Origin: an uncultured Polycyclovorans sp.
GTDB lineage: Bacteria > Pseudomonadota > Gammaproteobacteria > Nevskiales > Nevskiaceae
Direction: 5' to 3'
Assembly (NCBI GenBank): GCA_936928855.1
Contig: CAKZHZ010000070.1
Span: forward strand, 1-64,000
Length of the DNA stretch: 64,000 nt
How positions within the stretch are numbered: the stretch's first letter is position 1; each line of letters begins with the position of its first letter. The position numbers and the translations under genes are program-made. Below, one piece after another: positions 17,633 through 28,174 of this stretch. Below the pieces are notes generated by a model. The model made no database searches. It had not been told where the DNA came from and saw only the letters and a list, made by a program, of their open reading frames with translations.

Positions 17633-18604
17633 TCACCGCCAGCATTCCGGCAACGCCACACGCAACTGATGCGCTGACACCAGCGTCTGCTGCCCGTCGA
17701 TTTCGATCACCGCGTCGCTGGCCTGATCCGCACCCAATTGCAGGACGGCAATGTCGCCGTTGCGGTTGGTGAAACGCAGCCGGCCTTGCGAATATCGATT
17801 CGGCTCCCCCGCGGAACCGGCCTCCGCCACCAACGGCGTCAGCGTCTCCACCGAAACGGCGCCGTTCAGGCAGAGGCTGGTGCCTTCATCATGGAGGCCG
17901 TAGGGGCCGCTCACCATGATCGAGGCCCCCATGCGCGATACCGTCAACGGTGTCGGGGTCTCACCGGCGAACCCCACGAAGGTTCTCCCCGGATTGGCGG
18001 GGTCGGCGATCGACTGTCCGGCCACCAGGCCGACGACCTGCCGCTTCTGTTCACCGCCGGACTGAAACCGGTAGTGCTGCCCCCTGAGCACATACCGGGC
18101 GGTGGATGCTCCGAACAAGGTGTGGGCGTCAAGTACCGGCGTTTCGCCCTCCCCGAGAACCGTCACCTGCGTCGTCTGGCACTCATCATCGGCGCCACAG
18201 AAACGTGTCACCACACCGCTGAGGGCGCCCGGAACCGACGTCGTACGACAGCCGTTGAAACCCCAGCGGGTGAATCGATTGAGCGGCTCGCCCGGCTCAC
18301 GCTCGAAGGGCCCGTTCATTTCCGGTGCCTCGCCATCCTCCCGGGATCGGCTGCCGCCCTGGTCGCAGACCCGCGCAGCCGGATCCGCCGGCAGCAGAAG
18401 CGGCTGCCCCGCCAAGGGCATCGCCGCCGCGGCACGCATCACCGCCTCGGGTGTGGACAGGTCGGCTGGCGCAAAGTCGTGTGGTTGCAGGTCCAGCGCC
18501 GGGATTCGGGCACCGTCATTGCCTCCGCCACCACAGGCGCTCACAGCACCGAGCATCACAGCCAACGCGCCGAAGACGCGCAACGAACATCGAAACCGAA
18601 ACAT
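17633..18604 (-). CDS. Lipoprotein of unknown function, 323 aa
   Basis: Starting at the ATG at 18604, the protein begins MFRFRCSLRVFGALAVMLGA and reaches a lipobox at VSAC followed by a Gly-run. The body contains six or more cysteines in the mature part (RVCDQGG, FNGCRTTS, RFCGADDECQTT, TSLCLNG, ALPECWR), suggesting disulfide bonds in the periplasm or on the surface. I recognise no family. An ATG four codons upstream (18616) is an alternative start. It faces the same way as the preceding exported-protein genes but is separated from them by 197 bases. Confidence 0.65.
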   Translation of the reverse strand: MFRFRCSLRVFGALAVMLGAVSACGGGGNDGARIPALDLQPHDFAPADLSTPEAVMRAAAAMPLAGQPLLLPADPAARVCDQGGSRSREDGEAPEMNGPFEREPGEPLNRFTRWGFNGCRTTSVPGALSGVVTRFCGADDECQTTQVTVLGEGETPVLDAHTLFGASTARYVLRGQHYRFQSGGEQKRQVVGLVAGQSIADPANPGRTFVGFAGETPTPLTVSRMGASIMVSGPYGLHDEGTSLCLNGAVSVETLTPLVAEAGSAGEPNRYSQGRLRFTNRNGDIAVLQLGADQASDAVIEIDGQQTLVSAHQLRVALPECWR

Positions 18605-18747
18605 GACGCGATGCATCCCCTGGACAGAAGCGGCTGCGCGAGGCGTCTTCAAAATGAAAGACACCCCTTCCAGTAAGACGATCCCGCCACCTGAATCTGC
18701 ACCCTGACAGCGGAATCAGGTCCGATTTACCGGTCTGAATCCGAGGC

Positions 18748-19941
18748 TCAGATCCGCGCGCCCACCACCGTCCTGCCGTTCAGTACCCGCAGCACCACTA
18801 CGGACAACAGACCGCACCCGGCGATGGCCAGGGCCATGGGACGGGCGGTGCCGTCATGCAGGTGGGCGACCACTCCGCTGGCGATGGCAGCGAGGCCGTA
18901 CTGCAGGGTCCCCATCAATGCCGCGGCCATTCCGGCGCGATCCCCGAAGGGCGCCATGGCCGCAGCGGTGGAATTGGGAAAGGTGAATCCGAGGCTGGCG
19001 ATACAGCACCACAGCGGGATCAGGGCGGCGGGCAATCCGCCGATATCGGCCCAGATGAGAACCGCCAGCACCACGCCGAAGCAGGCAAAACTGGCCAAGG
19101 CCGCCTTGAGGACGTGTTCACTGCGGTAACGCCGGAGCATGAACTGGTTCATCTGCGAGCCCAGAATCAGGCCGAAGGCGTTCACCCCGAACAGCAAGCC
19201 GTATTGCGTGGGCGTCAGTCCGTACACATCGATGAACACGAACGAGGAGACGGCGATGTAGGCGAACATGCCGGACTGCGCGATGCCGCCGGACAGGGCA
19301 TAGCCCATGAACCGACGGTGCCCCAACAGCCGCAGATAGCCTTTCAGCACCCGCCCCAGGTGAAGCGCCTCCCCCGGTGTCCTGAGGGTTTCCGGCAGCA
19401 TGCGGGCCGACGCCACCAGACAGGCCAGCGCATACAGCACGAGCACCACGAACACGGCGTGCCAGCCCAGGGCAACGAAGATCCAGCTGCCCACCACCGG
19501 CGCAAGAATGGGCGCCACCCCCATCACCAGCAGCAGCAGCGACAGCACGCGTGCCATGTCCTGCGGGCTGTAGAGGTCGCGCACCACGGCGCGCACGATC
19601 ACCATGCCGCAACAGCCGCCCAGCGCCTGCAGACATCGCAGGGCGATGAGGCTCTCGATGTCGGTCGCAAGGGCACAGCCCAAGGCCGAGCCGGCATACA
19701 GGGCAAGGCCGAAGAACAGCGGCTTGCGCCGGCCGATGCGATCCGCCACCGGGCCATAGATGAGCTGCCCCAGCGCCAGGCCGAGGAAATAGGCGGATAG
19801 CGTCAGCTGGGTTTCGGCCTCGGTGGCGTCCAGATCCGCCTGGATGGTCGGCAAGGCCGGCAGGTAGAGGTCGATCGACAGCGGCGCGAGCGCGATGATG
19901 GCGCCGAGCAACAGAATGCGACGGCGTTCGGTAACGTCCAT
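18748..19941 (-). CDS. Bcr/CflA-family MFS drug exporter
   Basis: A 397-residue inner-membrane transporter with 12 predicted helices. The N-terminal PLSIDLYLPALPTIQADLDA, the motif A stretch GPVADRIGRRKPLFFGLALY and the ALQALGGCCGMVIVRAVVRD segment in helix 4 to loop are diagnostic of the Bcr/CflA branch (drug/proton antiport). It is a single gene, 25 bases after the uup stop, and may be read through from uup. Confidence 0.92.
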   Translation of the reverse strand: MDVTERRRILLLGAIIALAPLSIDLYLPALPTIQADLDATEAETQLTLSAYFLGLALGQLIYGPVADRIGRRKPLFFGLALYAGSALGCALATDIESLIALRCLQALGGCCGMVIVRAVVRDLYSPQDMARVLSLLLLVMGVAPILAPVVGSWIFVALGWHAVFVVLVLYALACLVASARMLPETLRTPGEALHLGRVLKGYLRLLGHRRFMGYALSGGIAQSGMFAYIAVSSFVFIDVYGLTPTQYGLLFGVNAFGLILGSQMNQFMLRRYRSEHVLKAALASFACFGVVLAVLIWADIGGLPAALIPLWCCIASLGFTFPNSTAAAMAPFGDRAGMAAALMGTLQYGLAAIASGVVAHLHDGTARPMALAIAGCGLLSVVVLRVLNGRTVVGARI

Positions 19942-19966
19942 GCATCATTGTGCCGCATCGGGGGGT

Positions 19967-21889
<1,923 letters not shown>

Positions 21890-21903
21890 GGAGGAGGATG
21901 TGG

Positions 21904-21975
21904 TGCCGGGTGAGGGATTTGAACCCCCGACCTTCGGTTTACAAAACCGCTGCACTACCGCTGTGCTAACCCGGC
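21904..21975 (-). tRNA. tRNA-Thr (anticodon UGU)
   Basis: Read on the minus strand, the molecule begins GCCGGGT and ends ACCCGGC A, a seven-base-pair acceptor stem. The D arm is AGCACAGCGGTAGTGC. The anticodon stem CGGTT/AACCG encloses the loop TTGTAA with anticodon TGT. The T arm is GGGGGTTCAAATCCCTC. CCA is encoded (21901-21903). It stands 15 bases upstream of uup, and 78 bases separate it from the CobW gene. Confidence 0.95.
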
Positions 21976-22053
21976 ATCGGGGCGAATGGGGGCGACAGTG
22001 TAGGCAAACGGGGTGCGGCTGTCAGCCGTGGGCGAGACCGACGCTGATGCCCC

Positions 22054-23055
22054 TCAGTCCGCGCAGCAGGCATCCAGCTGCCGCCCGATCACGGCCGGGT
22101 CAAAGCCGGAGGCCAGGCCGATCAGCACCAGCTCCGACTGGGGGGCGGCTGCGCCCCTGGCGCCGCCGTCGATGCACGAGGCCTGACCGCCGACCTTCTG
22201 GTAGAGCGTGACCAGCGGGTAGTGCTGGAAGTGGAGGAAGCCCTTGGCGCGATAGACGGTATGGCTCAGCGCGTTCAGGGTGCGGTTGAAGTCGCTGCGC
22301 CGGATCGGCTTGTCGCTGCGCCAGACCATGCTGGTGAACGGATGGGCGCGGTTGTCCATGGTCGGCTCGGGCCGGAACAGGGCCTGGCCCTGGCGCGACG
22401 TCCCCAGCACCACCGCCAGCGGCACCGTGCCGTCGTCGGCCTCGACAATGGCGATGCCGGGCCGCAGCCCCTCGATCATCTCGCGCACCGCCTTCCGTTG
22501 CGGGGCGCCGGCCGTGGCGGCGCGGTTGATCACCACCATGTAGGCGCCACCCACCTGCCGCTGGAACAGCTCGGCGTACTCGGCGTCGCGGGCGTCCAGC
22601 GCGTGCAGGGCATCGACCACGGTCACCACGTTCTCGATGAAGAGTTCCCGGCGCTGCCGCGACTGGTTGAAGGTGCAGAGGATGTTTTCCGGATCGGACA
22701 CTCCGCTGGTTTCGATCAGCAGGTGTTCGGGGCGCGGCTCCGCGGCCAGCAGCTGCGCCACCCCGGCCACCAGGTCATCGCGGATCGAACAGCAGATGCA
22801 GCCATTGGCCAGCTCCACCGTCTGGCCTTCCACCTTCACCACCAACCGGGCGTCGATGTTGAGCTCGCCGAAGTCGTTGACCAGCACCGCGATGCGGCGC
22901 CCGTCACCCTGCATCAGCAGACTGTTGAGCAGGGTGGTCTTGCCGGCACCGAGAAAGCCGCCGATCAGCGTCACCGGCAACGGCGGTGGGCCGTTGCGGC
23001 CCTGCACGTCGGCGTATCGGGCCAGCGGGTCGCGCAGCAGCGTCGAGAAGCTCAT
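22054..23055 (-). CDS. CobW/COG0523-family metallochaperone GTPase
   Basis: A 333-residue GTPase. The P-loop is GGFLGAGKTTLLNSLL, the metal-binding CxCC motif is ELANGCICCSIRDDL, and the Walker B-like segment is HLLIETSGVSDP; the CobW C-terminal domain follows (AKGFLHFQHYPLVTLYQKVG). Such proteins deliver zinc, cobalt or manganese to particular enzymes. Its ATG overlaps the stop of the acyl-CoA ligase as ATGA, making it the last gene of the carboxylase operon. A job in metallating the carboxylase is a reasonable inference. The start at 23055 removes a 72-residue non-conserved extension. Confidence 0.9.
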   Translation of the reverse strand: MSFSTLLRDPLARYADVQGRNGPPPLPVTLIGGFLGAGKTTLLNSLLMQGDGRRIAVLVNDFGELNIDARLVVKVEGQTVELANGCICCSIRDDLVAGVAQLLAAEPRPEHLLIETSGVSDPENILCTFNQSRQRRELFIENVVTVVDALHALDARDAEYAELFQRQVGGAYMVVINRAATAGAPQRKAVREMIEGLRPGIAIVEADDGTVPLAVVLGTSRQGQALFRPEPTMDNRAHPFTSMVWRSDKPIRRSDFNRTLNALSHTVYRAKGFLHFQHYPLVTLYQKVGGQASCIDGGARGAAAPQSELVLIGLASGFDPAVIGRQLDACCAD

Positions 23056-25067
23056 GTCCGGGACGGCTTCCGGTAGTCGGCGGTGGTGGCGACGAAATCG
23101 ACGAACCAGTCCAGGCTGTCCGGGTTCATCATGGCATCGCGGCTGGCCGCCTGGGCCTCCGGCCAGCCCATCAGCAACTTGCGGACCGGCACTTCCATCT
23201 TCTTGCCGGTGAGCGTGTACGGCACCTTGGGGACGGCGTAGATGCGGTCCGGCACATGGCGCGGACTGCAATCCGAGCGGAGCTTGGTGTTGATCGCGGC
23301 GATCAGTGCCTCGTCCAGCGCGAAACCCGGCTTGAGCTGCACGAACAGCGGCATGAAGAAGTTGCCCCCTTCAAGCTCGCAGCACACCACCACGCTGTCC
23401 GCCACCGCCTCCACCTGCTCGACCGCGCGGTACACCTCGGCCGCGCCGATCCGCACCCCGAAGCGGTTGAGCGTGGAGTCACTGCGCCCGTAGATGTAGC
23501 AGCCGCCGCGGGCGTTGATCTTGATGAAATCCCCATGCCGCCAGACGCCGGGGAAGTGTTCGAAGTAGGCCTCGCGATAGCGCGTGCCGTCGCGGTCGCC
23601 CCAGAAGAAGATCGGCATGGAGGGAAACGGCTTGACGCACACCAGTTCACCGACGGTGTCGGTCAGCGGCTGGCCGTCATCGCTCCAGGCCTGGATGTCC
23701 ATCCCCAGGCAGCGGCACTGGATCTCGCCCGCGTGCACCGGCAGGGTCGGGGAGGCGCCGACGAAGGCGCTGCCCACCTCGGTGCCGCCCGACTGCGAGG
23801 TGACCCAGAGGTCTTCCTTGACGTTGTCGTAGAACCACTTGAAGGTTTCCGGCGTGCTCGGCGCCCCCGCCACCAGCACGGCTTCCAGCGCCGACAGGTC
23901 GAAGTGATCCCGCGGCCGCAGGCCGGCCTTCTCCATCATCTGCACAAAGGTGGGGCTGGCGCCGAAGTTGGTCGCCCCGGTACTGGCGGCCAGCGACCAC
24001 AGGAAATCCAGCCCCGGATGCACCGGGCTGCCGTCGTACTGCACGATGGCCGCGCCGCGCAGCAACGACGACACCAGCAGCTGGTACATGGCCCAGCCGG
24101 TGGTGCTGTGAAAGAACATCACCTGGCCGGGCGCCAGATTGAAATGGAAGGCGCTGAGCTTGAGATGCTCCACCAGCTGCCCCACATGATTGTGGGTGAT
24201 CGCCTTGGGCAGGCCGGTCGTACCCGACGAGAACATCACCCACAGCGGGTGCCGGTTGTCGACCCGCTCGTAGCGGAAGGTGTCCGCCGGCACCGCCGGC
24301 CCGTCAAGCGCCTCGGCCCAGGACAGGGCCTGCGGCACTGGTGGCGTGGTGCGGTCCGGCCGCAGATAGGGCAGCCAGATCACCTGCTCCAGGGTGGGCA
24401 GGCCGGTAACGATCTGCTGCACTTCCTGCGTCCGGTCGAAATCCTTGCCACCGAAGCGATAGCCATCGCTGACGAAGATCAGTTTGGGCTCGATCTGCGA
24501 CAGACGGTCGATCACCGTCCGGATCCCGAACTCCGGCGCCGTCGACGACCACACTGCACCCACGGCAATGGTGGCGATCATCGCCACCGTGGTTTCCGGC
24601 ACATTGGGCATGTACGAGACCACCCGGTCACCCGGGCGGATGCCCATGGCACGCAACCGGGTCGCCAGCACGCGCACCTGCTGGCCGAGCTGCTGCCAGC
24701 TCATCCGGTCCAGGGCCCGGTTCTCGGTCTGATGGAAGATCGCAGTCTCGCCCTCGGCGGCCTGCGATTCGTAACGCAGCAGGTGCTCGGCATAGTTGAC
24801 GCGCGTCCCGTCGAACCAGCGCGCTCCCAGCATCCCCTCCCCTTGCAGCACCGTGGTGGGCGCGCCATCGGACTGAACGTCAAAGTACGTCCACAGGGCC
24901 GACCAGAAGCCCTCGACGTCCTCGACCGACCAGCGCCGCAGCGCCTCGTAGTCGGCAACGTCGCGCCCCTGCGTCTGCCGCAGCCAGTCCAGGAACTGCG
25001 TCAACTGTGCGCGTGCAGCGTACTCAGGCCGTGGCGACCAGAGCCATTCCCCTTCCATCACTGCCAT
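23052..25067 (-). CDS. Acetoacetyl-CoA-synthetase-type ligase (acetoacetate or benzoylacetate type)
   Basis: A 671-residue adenylate-forming enzyme that activates a beta-keto acid with ATP and CoA. The AMP-binding motif is MFSSGTTGLPKAITHNHVG, the adenine-binding region is VTSQSGGTEVGSAF, and the catalytic lysine region is PYTLTGKKMEVPVRKLL. Length and N-terminus (GEWLWSPRPEYAARAQLTQF) match the acetoacetyl-CoA synthetase family. In Aromatoleum a member of this family, the predicted benzoylacetate-CoA ligase, follows the acetophenone carboxylase genes; the same order occurs here, 15 bases after the fifth carboxylase subunit. The exact acid is not determined by sequence. Confidence 0.88.
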   Translation of the reverse strand: MAVMEGEWLWSPRPEYAARAQLTQFLDWLRQTQGRDVADYEALRRWSVEDVEGFWSALWTYFDVQSDGAPTTVLQGEGMLGARWFDGTRVNYAEHLLRYESQAAEGETAIFHQTENRALDRMSWQQLGQQVRVLATRLRAMGIRPGDRVVSYMPNVPETTVAMIATIAVGAVWSSTAPEFGIRTVIDRLSQIEPKLIFVSDGYRFGGKDFDRTQEVQQIVTGLPTLEQVIWLPYLRPDRTTPPVPQALSWAEALDGPAVPADTFRYERVDNRHPLWVMFSSGTTGLPKAITHNHVGQLVEHLKLSAFHFNLAPGQVMFFHSTTGWAMYQLLVSSLLRGAAIVQYDGSPVHPGLDFLWSLAASTGATNFGASPTFVQMMEKAGLRPRDHFDLSALEAVLVAGAPSTPETFKWFYDNVKEDLWVTSQSGGTEVGSAFVGASPTLPVHAGEIQCRCLGMDIQAWSDDGQPLTDTVGELVCVKPFPSMPIFFWGDRDGTRYREAYFEHFPGVWRHGDFIKINARGGCYIYGRSDSTLNRFGVRIGAAEVYRAVEQVEAVADSVVVCCELEGGNFFMPLFVQLKPGFALDEALIAAINTKLRSDCSPRHVPDRIYAVPKVPYTLTGKKMEVPVRKLLMGWPEAQAASRDAMMNPDSLDWFVDFVATTADYRKPSRT

Positions 25068-25082
25068 GGTGTTGTTCTCCTC

Positions 25083-25931
25083 TCAGGTGCCGCGCAGGGC
25101 GGACAGCCGTGCCAGCACGGTCTCCGGCACGGCATCCGCCGGCACGGTGGCAAAGTGGTGTTGTCCCGGCCCGACAGGTGCCGGCATCTGCCCTGCCCAG
25201 AACGCCTCCGACAGGCAGCTCACGTGCACGGCCCCGCCGATCGCGCGGGCCCCGATGGCAAACTGCACTGCGTCCGCGTCGCCCTCGAAGACGACGTCGT
25301 CCGGCAGCCGCAGGCCGACATCCCAGCGATAGTGGCTGGCGACGTTGAGTACCGGTTGGTACCACTCCAGCGTCTCGGCGTTCATGGCCGGGGCCCCGGC
25401 AGGCTCCTCCAGCAGCAGCGCATCCACCTTGCAACCCTCGAAACTGCGCAGGAACTCCGCCAGGTAGACCGCACAGGAATCCGCCTCGTCAGCCCCCACC
25501 TCAACCGCTGCATCGGCGCCATGAGCCATCTGCCACGCGGCCGTCACCATCGCACGCGGCGACGGCAAGCCCAGCACCAGGGGCGTATCGCCAAAAGCCG
25601 CCCGCAGACCGGACAGGGTTTCCACCAGCTGGGCGCGCAGGCCCTCGTCGGCCAGCAAGGTCCGAACCGGATACACCGCGCGCGACTTGGCGGCCATGGC
25701 GTCCGTCAGCGCCGGATGCGCTGCCGCCCAGGCACGCAGGAAGCCCATCAATGGCACCGCGCGCAGGTCCGCCCGCAGCAATCCATGCGCCTTGCGCCGG
25801 AACGCGACGTACTCGGCACTGTCGAGCCAGGGGGTGTGCCCTCCGCCCAACAGGCGCTCGGTGTAGGCCGTGTCATCCAGCCAGAGCAGCGGCGCCGATG
25901 CAGACCGGAGCGCCTCGACCAGGGCGGTCAT
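25083..25931 (-). CDS. Fifth subunit (epsilon/ApcE-like) of the ketone carboxylase
   Basis: A 282-residue soluble protein, about 30 kDa, starting MTALVEALRSASAPLLWLDD. No clear enzyme motif was found. Its alpha/beta pattern (VGLRLPDDVVFEGDADAVQF; IGGAVHVSCLSEAFWAG) suggests a TIM-barrel-like fold of the methionine-synthase/uroporphyrinogen-decarboxylase kind, which is a tentative view. The assignment rests on position and size: acetophenone carboxylase has a fifth subunit of about 34 kDa encoded after the HyuB-like subunit, whereas acetone carboxylase has no such gene. The ATG overlaps the stop of the HyuB-like gene (ATGA). Confidence 0.6.
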   Translation of the reverse strand: MTALVEALRSASAPLLWLDDTAYTERLLGGGHTPWLDSAEYVAFRRKAHGLLRADLRAVPLMGFLRAWAAAHPALTDAMAAKSRAVYPVRTLLADEGLRAQLVETLSGLRAAFGDTPLVLGLPSPRAMVTAAWQMAHGADAAVEVGADEADSCAVYLAEFLRSFEGCKVDALLLEEPAGAPAMNAETLEWYQPVLNVASHYRWDVGLRLPDDVVFEGDADAVQFAIGARAIGGAVHVSCLSEAFWAGQMPAPVGPGQHHFATVPADAVPETVLARLSALRGT

Positions 25932-28174
25932 GACGCACGCAGCCGGGCAACTTCGGCTTCCAGTTCCGCGATGCGGACATCCTTGGGGTTCAGCATGAAC
26001 TGGCTCTGCAGGGCCTTGCCTTCCATCTTCACCCGCTGGCCCATCATCACCCCGTAGACGGTGCTCACATCCGGCCCCCAGCACCCCATGTAGGGCAGGT
26101 CGGCGGGTGGCTCGTCGGTGCACCACTCGGCCACGAAGGCATCAAACGGCTTGCCGCGGGCGATACGCGCACGACGCTCGTCGTCACGCAGTTGGGCCGT
26201 TGCCGCCACATCCACCAGACGCGAGCCCGGGTCATAGGCCACCTTGAAGATGTCGCGGGCGGTGTCATCGCTGATCAGGGACTCTTCCAGATCGCGCATC
26301 ACCGACTCCGGATCACGCTGCAGCACATCGCCATACCCGCCGCCCGCGCCCTGACACATCATGTACAGCTCACCGGGCGCCGCCAGTTCGAAGGTCATCG
26401 CCATCGGGTGGGTCGAGTATTCTCCGCCCTCGATGGGCTGGTTGTTCATGATGTCGAGAATGTCGAAACGGACCTGCTCCGGGTTGTCCCGCAGCTGCTC
26501 GAAGATATCGACGCCCTTCACCTTGCACAGCGGATAGGTGGGCGAGGCATAGCCACCGAACAACGGCTGCGCGGAGGGAAACAGCGAGCCCGAGCAACCG
26601 GTCATGTACCCCCAGAGATCGGAGCCCCGGAAGCTGTGGATCTGCTCGTACCCCAAGCCGGAACGTTGCTTGCCGAAGCCCACCCGATCCTTGGCCAGCG
26701 TGAACGCCCCCAGACGCACCAGCGGCAGATCCTCTTCCATCAGTTCGATCTCGCCGAGGTCGCAGCAGGCCGAGAACGGCGGTGATACCGAGTGCTCGCC
26801 ATCGCGATGACTGCGACCGCCCTGCCCCATGCCGTTGATGTCGGCGCAGAAGTTGCCCACGAACTCGGCATGCTGCGTCATGCCGCCGTAGATCAGGGTG
26901 GCCGGCTGGTCGTACTGCGGCGCCACCATCGCCGTATAACGATGCGGCAGGCTGTAGTTGAACTTGGCCATCGGGATGGACGCGATGGTCATGGTCTTGA
27001 ACAGCGGAATAAGGCTCATCGCCTGCGGCGTGTCAAAGGAACCGTTGATGATGGACTTCTCATCAAAGAGGAACTCGAACGGCGTGAACACCGCCATGGT
27101 GAAGGGCAGGTCCGGCCACACGTTCATCATGTAACCGCAGAACAGCATGGTCTTGAACGAGGCCTGACAGGCGTTGATCGACCGGTTCAACAACTCGGGC
27201 GACGAGCCGCGCATGTCGACGATCATGGTGTCGCCCTTCACCGTCACCGCCATGTTGAGCTTGAGCAGGGCACTCTCACGCAGGGTGGAATCGGCAAAGG
27301 ACACGGTACGGGTGGTGCCGTCCGGCAGCTCGCGGATGCGACGACGCACCTCGTCGGCGACGTCCTCCAGCTGCTTGCGCAGCATCAGGATCAAGGCTTC
27401 GGGGCCATGCTCCTCCAACACCCGCATGATGCGTTCCCGCAACCGGATCACCGAGTGCAGGCGTACTTTCATGTCCTCCAGCTGCAGCTTGGGATCACGC
27501 ACCGAGTTCTGCAGGAAGGTGACGATGTCCCGCTTCAACTCGAAGTTCTCGGCACAGCGGAACGGCGGCATCTTCAGGCCTTCGTCGAACTTGCTTTCGG
27601 CCGCCGCCGGCATGCCGCCCGGCTCGCAGGAGCCGTTCTCGCCCTCGTGGATGGTGGCGGAGATCCAGCACACCAGCTTCCCCTCCCAGAACACCGGCAT
27701 CATCATCGACTGGTCGGTGTTGTGGATGCCGCCGTAACGGGCGTCGTTGTGGATGAAGGCATCGCCCTCGCGCACGCCGACGGTGGGTTCGGTGGCCCAG
27801 TACTTGTTGATGAACTTGATCGGGTAGAACACCGCGGCGGCGAAGCCCCCCACCCCGTGCGGCGCGATCAGCGACAGGTCGCCGGCGGCAGTGAAGATGG
27901 CCGTGGTCATGTCCCCCCACTTGGCACCGGGCGCCGCCCCCATCTGCTCGATCATGGTGTGGGACTCATCCAGCGCCGCCACCACCAGACCGCGCACCTC
28001 ATTGACCTTGTGCGGATCCACCTCACCGGACAGCAGGCGGTCCTCAACGTCGGTCCGGGGTTCGATCTTGTGGTTCTCCATGATCGCCGGATCCGGCGCA
28101 TAGAACATCTTGTTGTTCTGCAGGAAGCGGTTGAGCAACTCCTGCTGTTCGGGCGTCATCTGCGGGTCATTCAT
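25928..28174 (-). CDS. HyuB-like subunit of ATP-dependent ketone carboxylase (ApcD/AcxB type)
   Basis: A 748-residue protein of the hydantoinase B/oxoprolinase family. The metal-site-like motif AFIHNDARYGGIHNTDQ lies near residue 150, as in acetone and acetophenone carboxylase. Further conserved parts are HEGENGSCEPGG and YGGMTQHAEFVGNF. These biotin-free carboxylases use ATP to phosphorylate both bicarbonate and the ketone enol. In size (about 83 kDa) it fits the HyuB-like subunit of acetophenone carboxylase. The start overlaps the stop of the upstream HyuA-like gene and the stop overlaps the next start, so translation is coupled on both sides. Confidence 0.88.
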   Translation of the reverse strand: MNDPQMTPEQQELLNRFLQNNKMFYAPDPAIMENHKIEPRTDVEDRLLSGEVDPHKVNEVRGLVVAALDESHTMIEQMGAAPGAKWGDMTTAIFTAAGDLSLIAPHGVGGFAAAVFYPIKFINKYWATEPTVGVREGDAFIHNDARYGGIHNTDQSMMMPVFWEGKLVCWISATIHEGENGSCEPGGMPAAAESKFDEGLKMPPFRCAENFELKRDIVTFLQNSVRDPKLQLEDMKVRLHSVIRLRERIMRVLEEHGPEALILMLRKQLEDVADEVRRRIRELPDGTTRTVSFADSTLRESALLKLNMAVTVKGDTMIVDMRGSSPELLNRSINACQASFKTMLFCGYMMNVWPDLPFTMAVFTPFEFLFDEKSIINGSFDTPQAMSLIPLFKTMTIASIPMAKFNYSLPHRYTAMVAPQYDQPATLIYGGMTQHAEFVGNFCADINGMGQGGRSHRDGEHSVSPPFSACCDLGEIELMEEDLPLVRLGAFTLAKDRVGFGKQRSGLGYEQIHSFRGSDLWGYMTGCSGSLFPSAQPLFGGYASPTYPLCKVKGVDIFEQLRDNPEQVRFDILDIMNNQPIEGGEYSTHPMAMTFELAAPGELYMMCQGAGGGYGDVLQRDPESVMRDLEESLISDDTARDIFKVAYDPGSRLVDVAATAQLRDDERRARIARGKPFDAFVAEWCTDEPPADLPYMGCWGPDVSTVYGVMMGQRVKMEGKALQSQFMLNPKDVRIAELEAEVARLRAS

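Noticed and set aside
22986..26057. 1023-codon plus-strand open frame opposite the ligase and carboxylase genes
   Set aside because: Its composition (His/Arg/Gly-rich, no hydrophobic core) is that of antisense of high-GC genes; the minus-strand genes carry full catalytic motifs.
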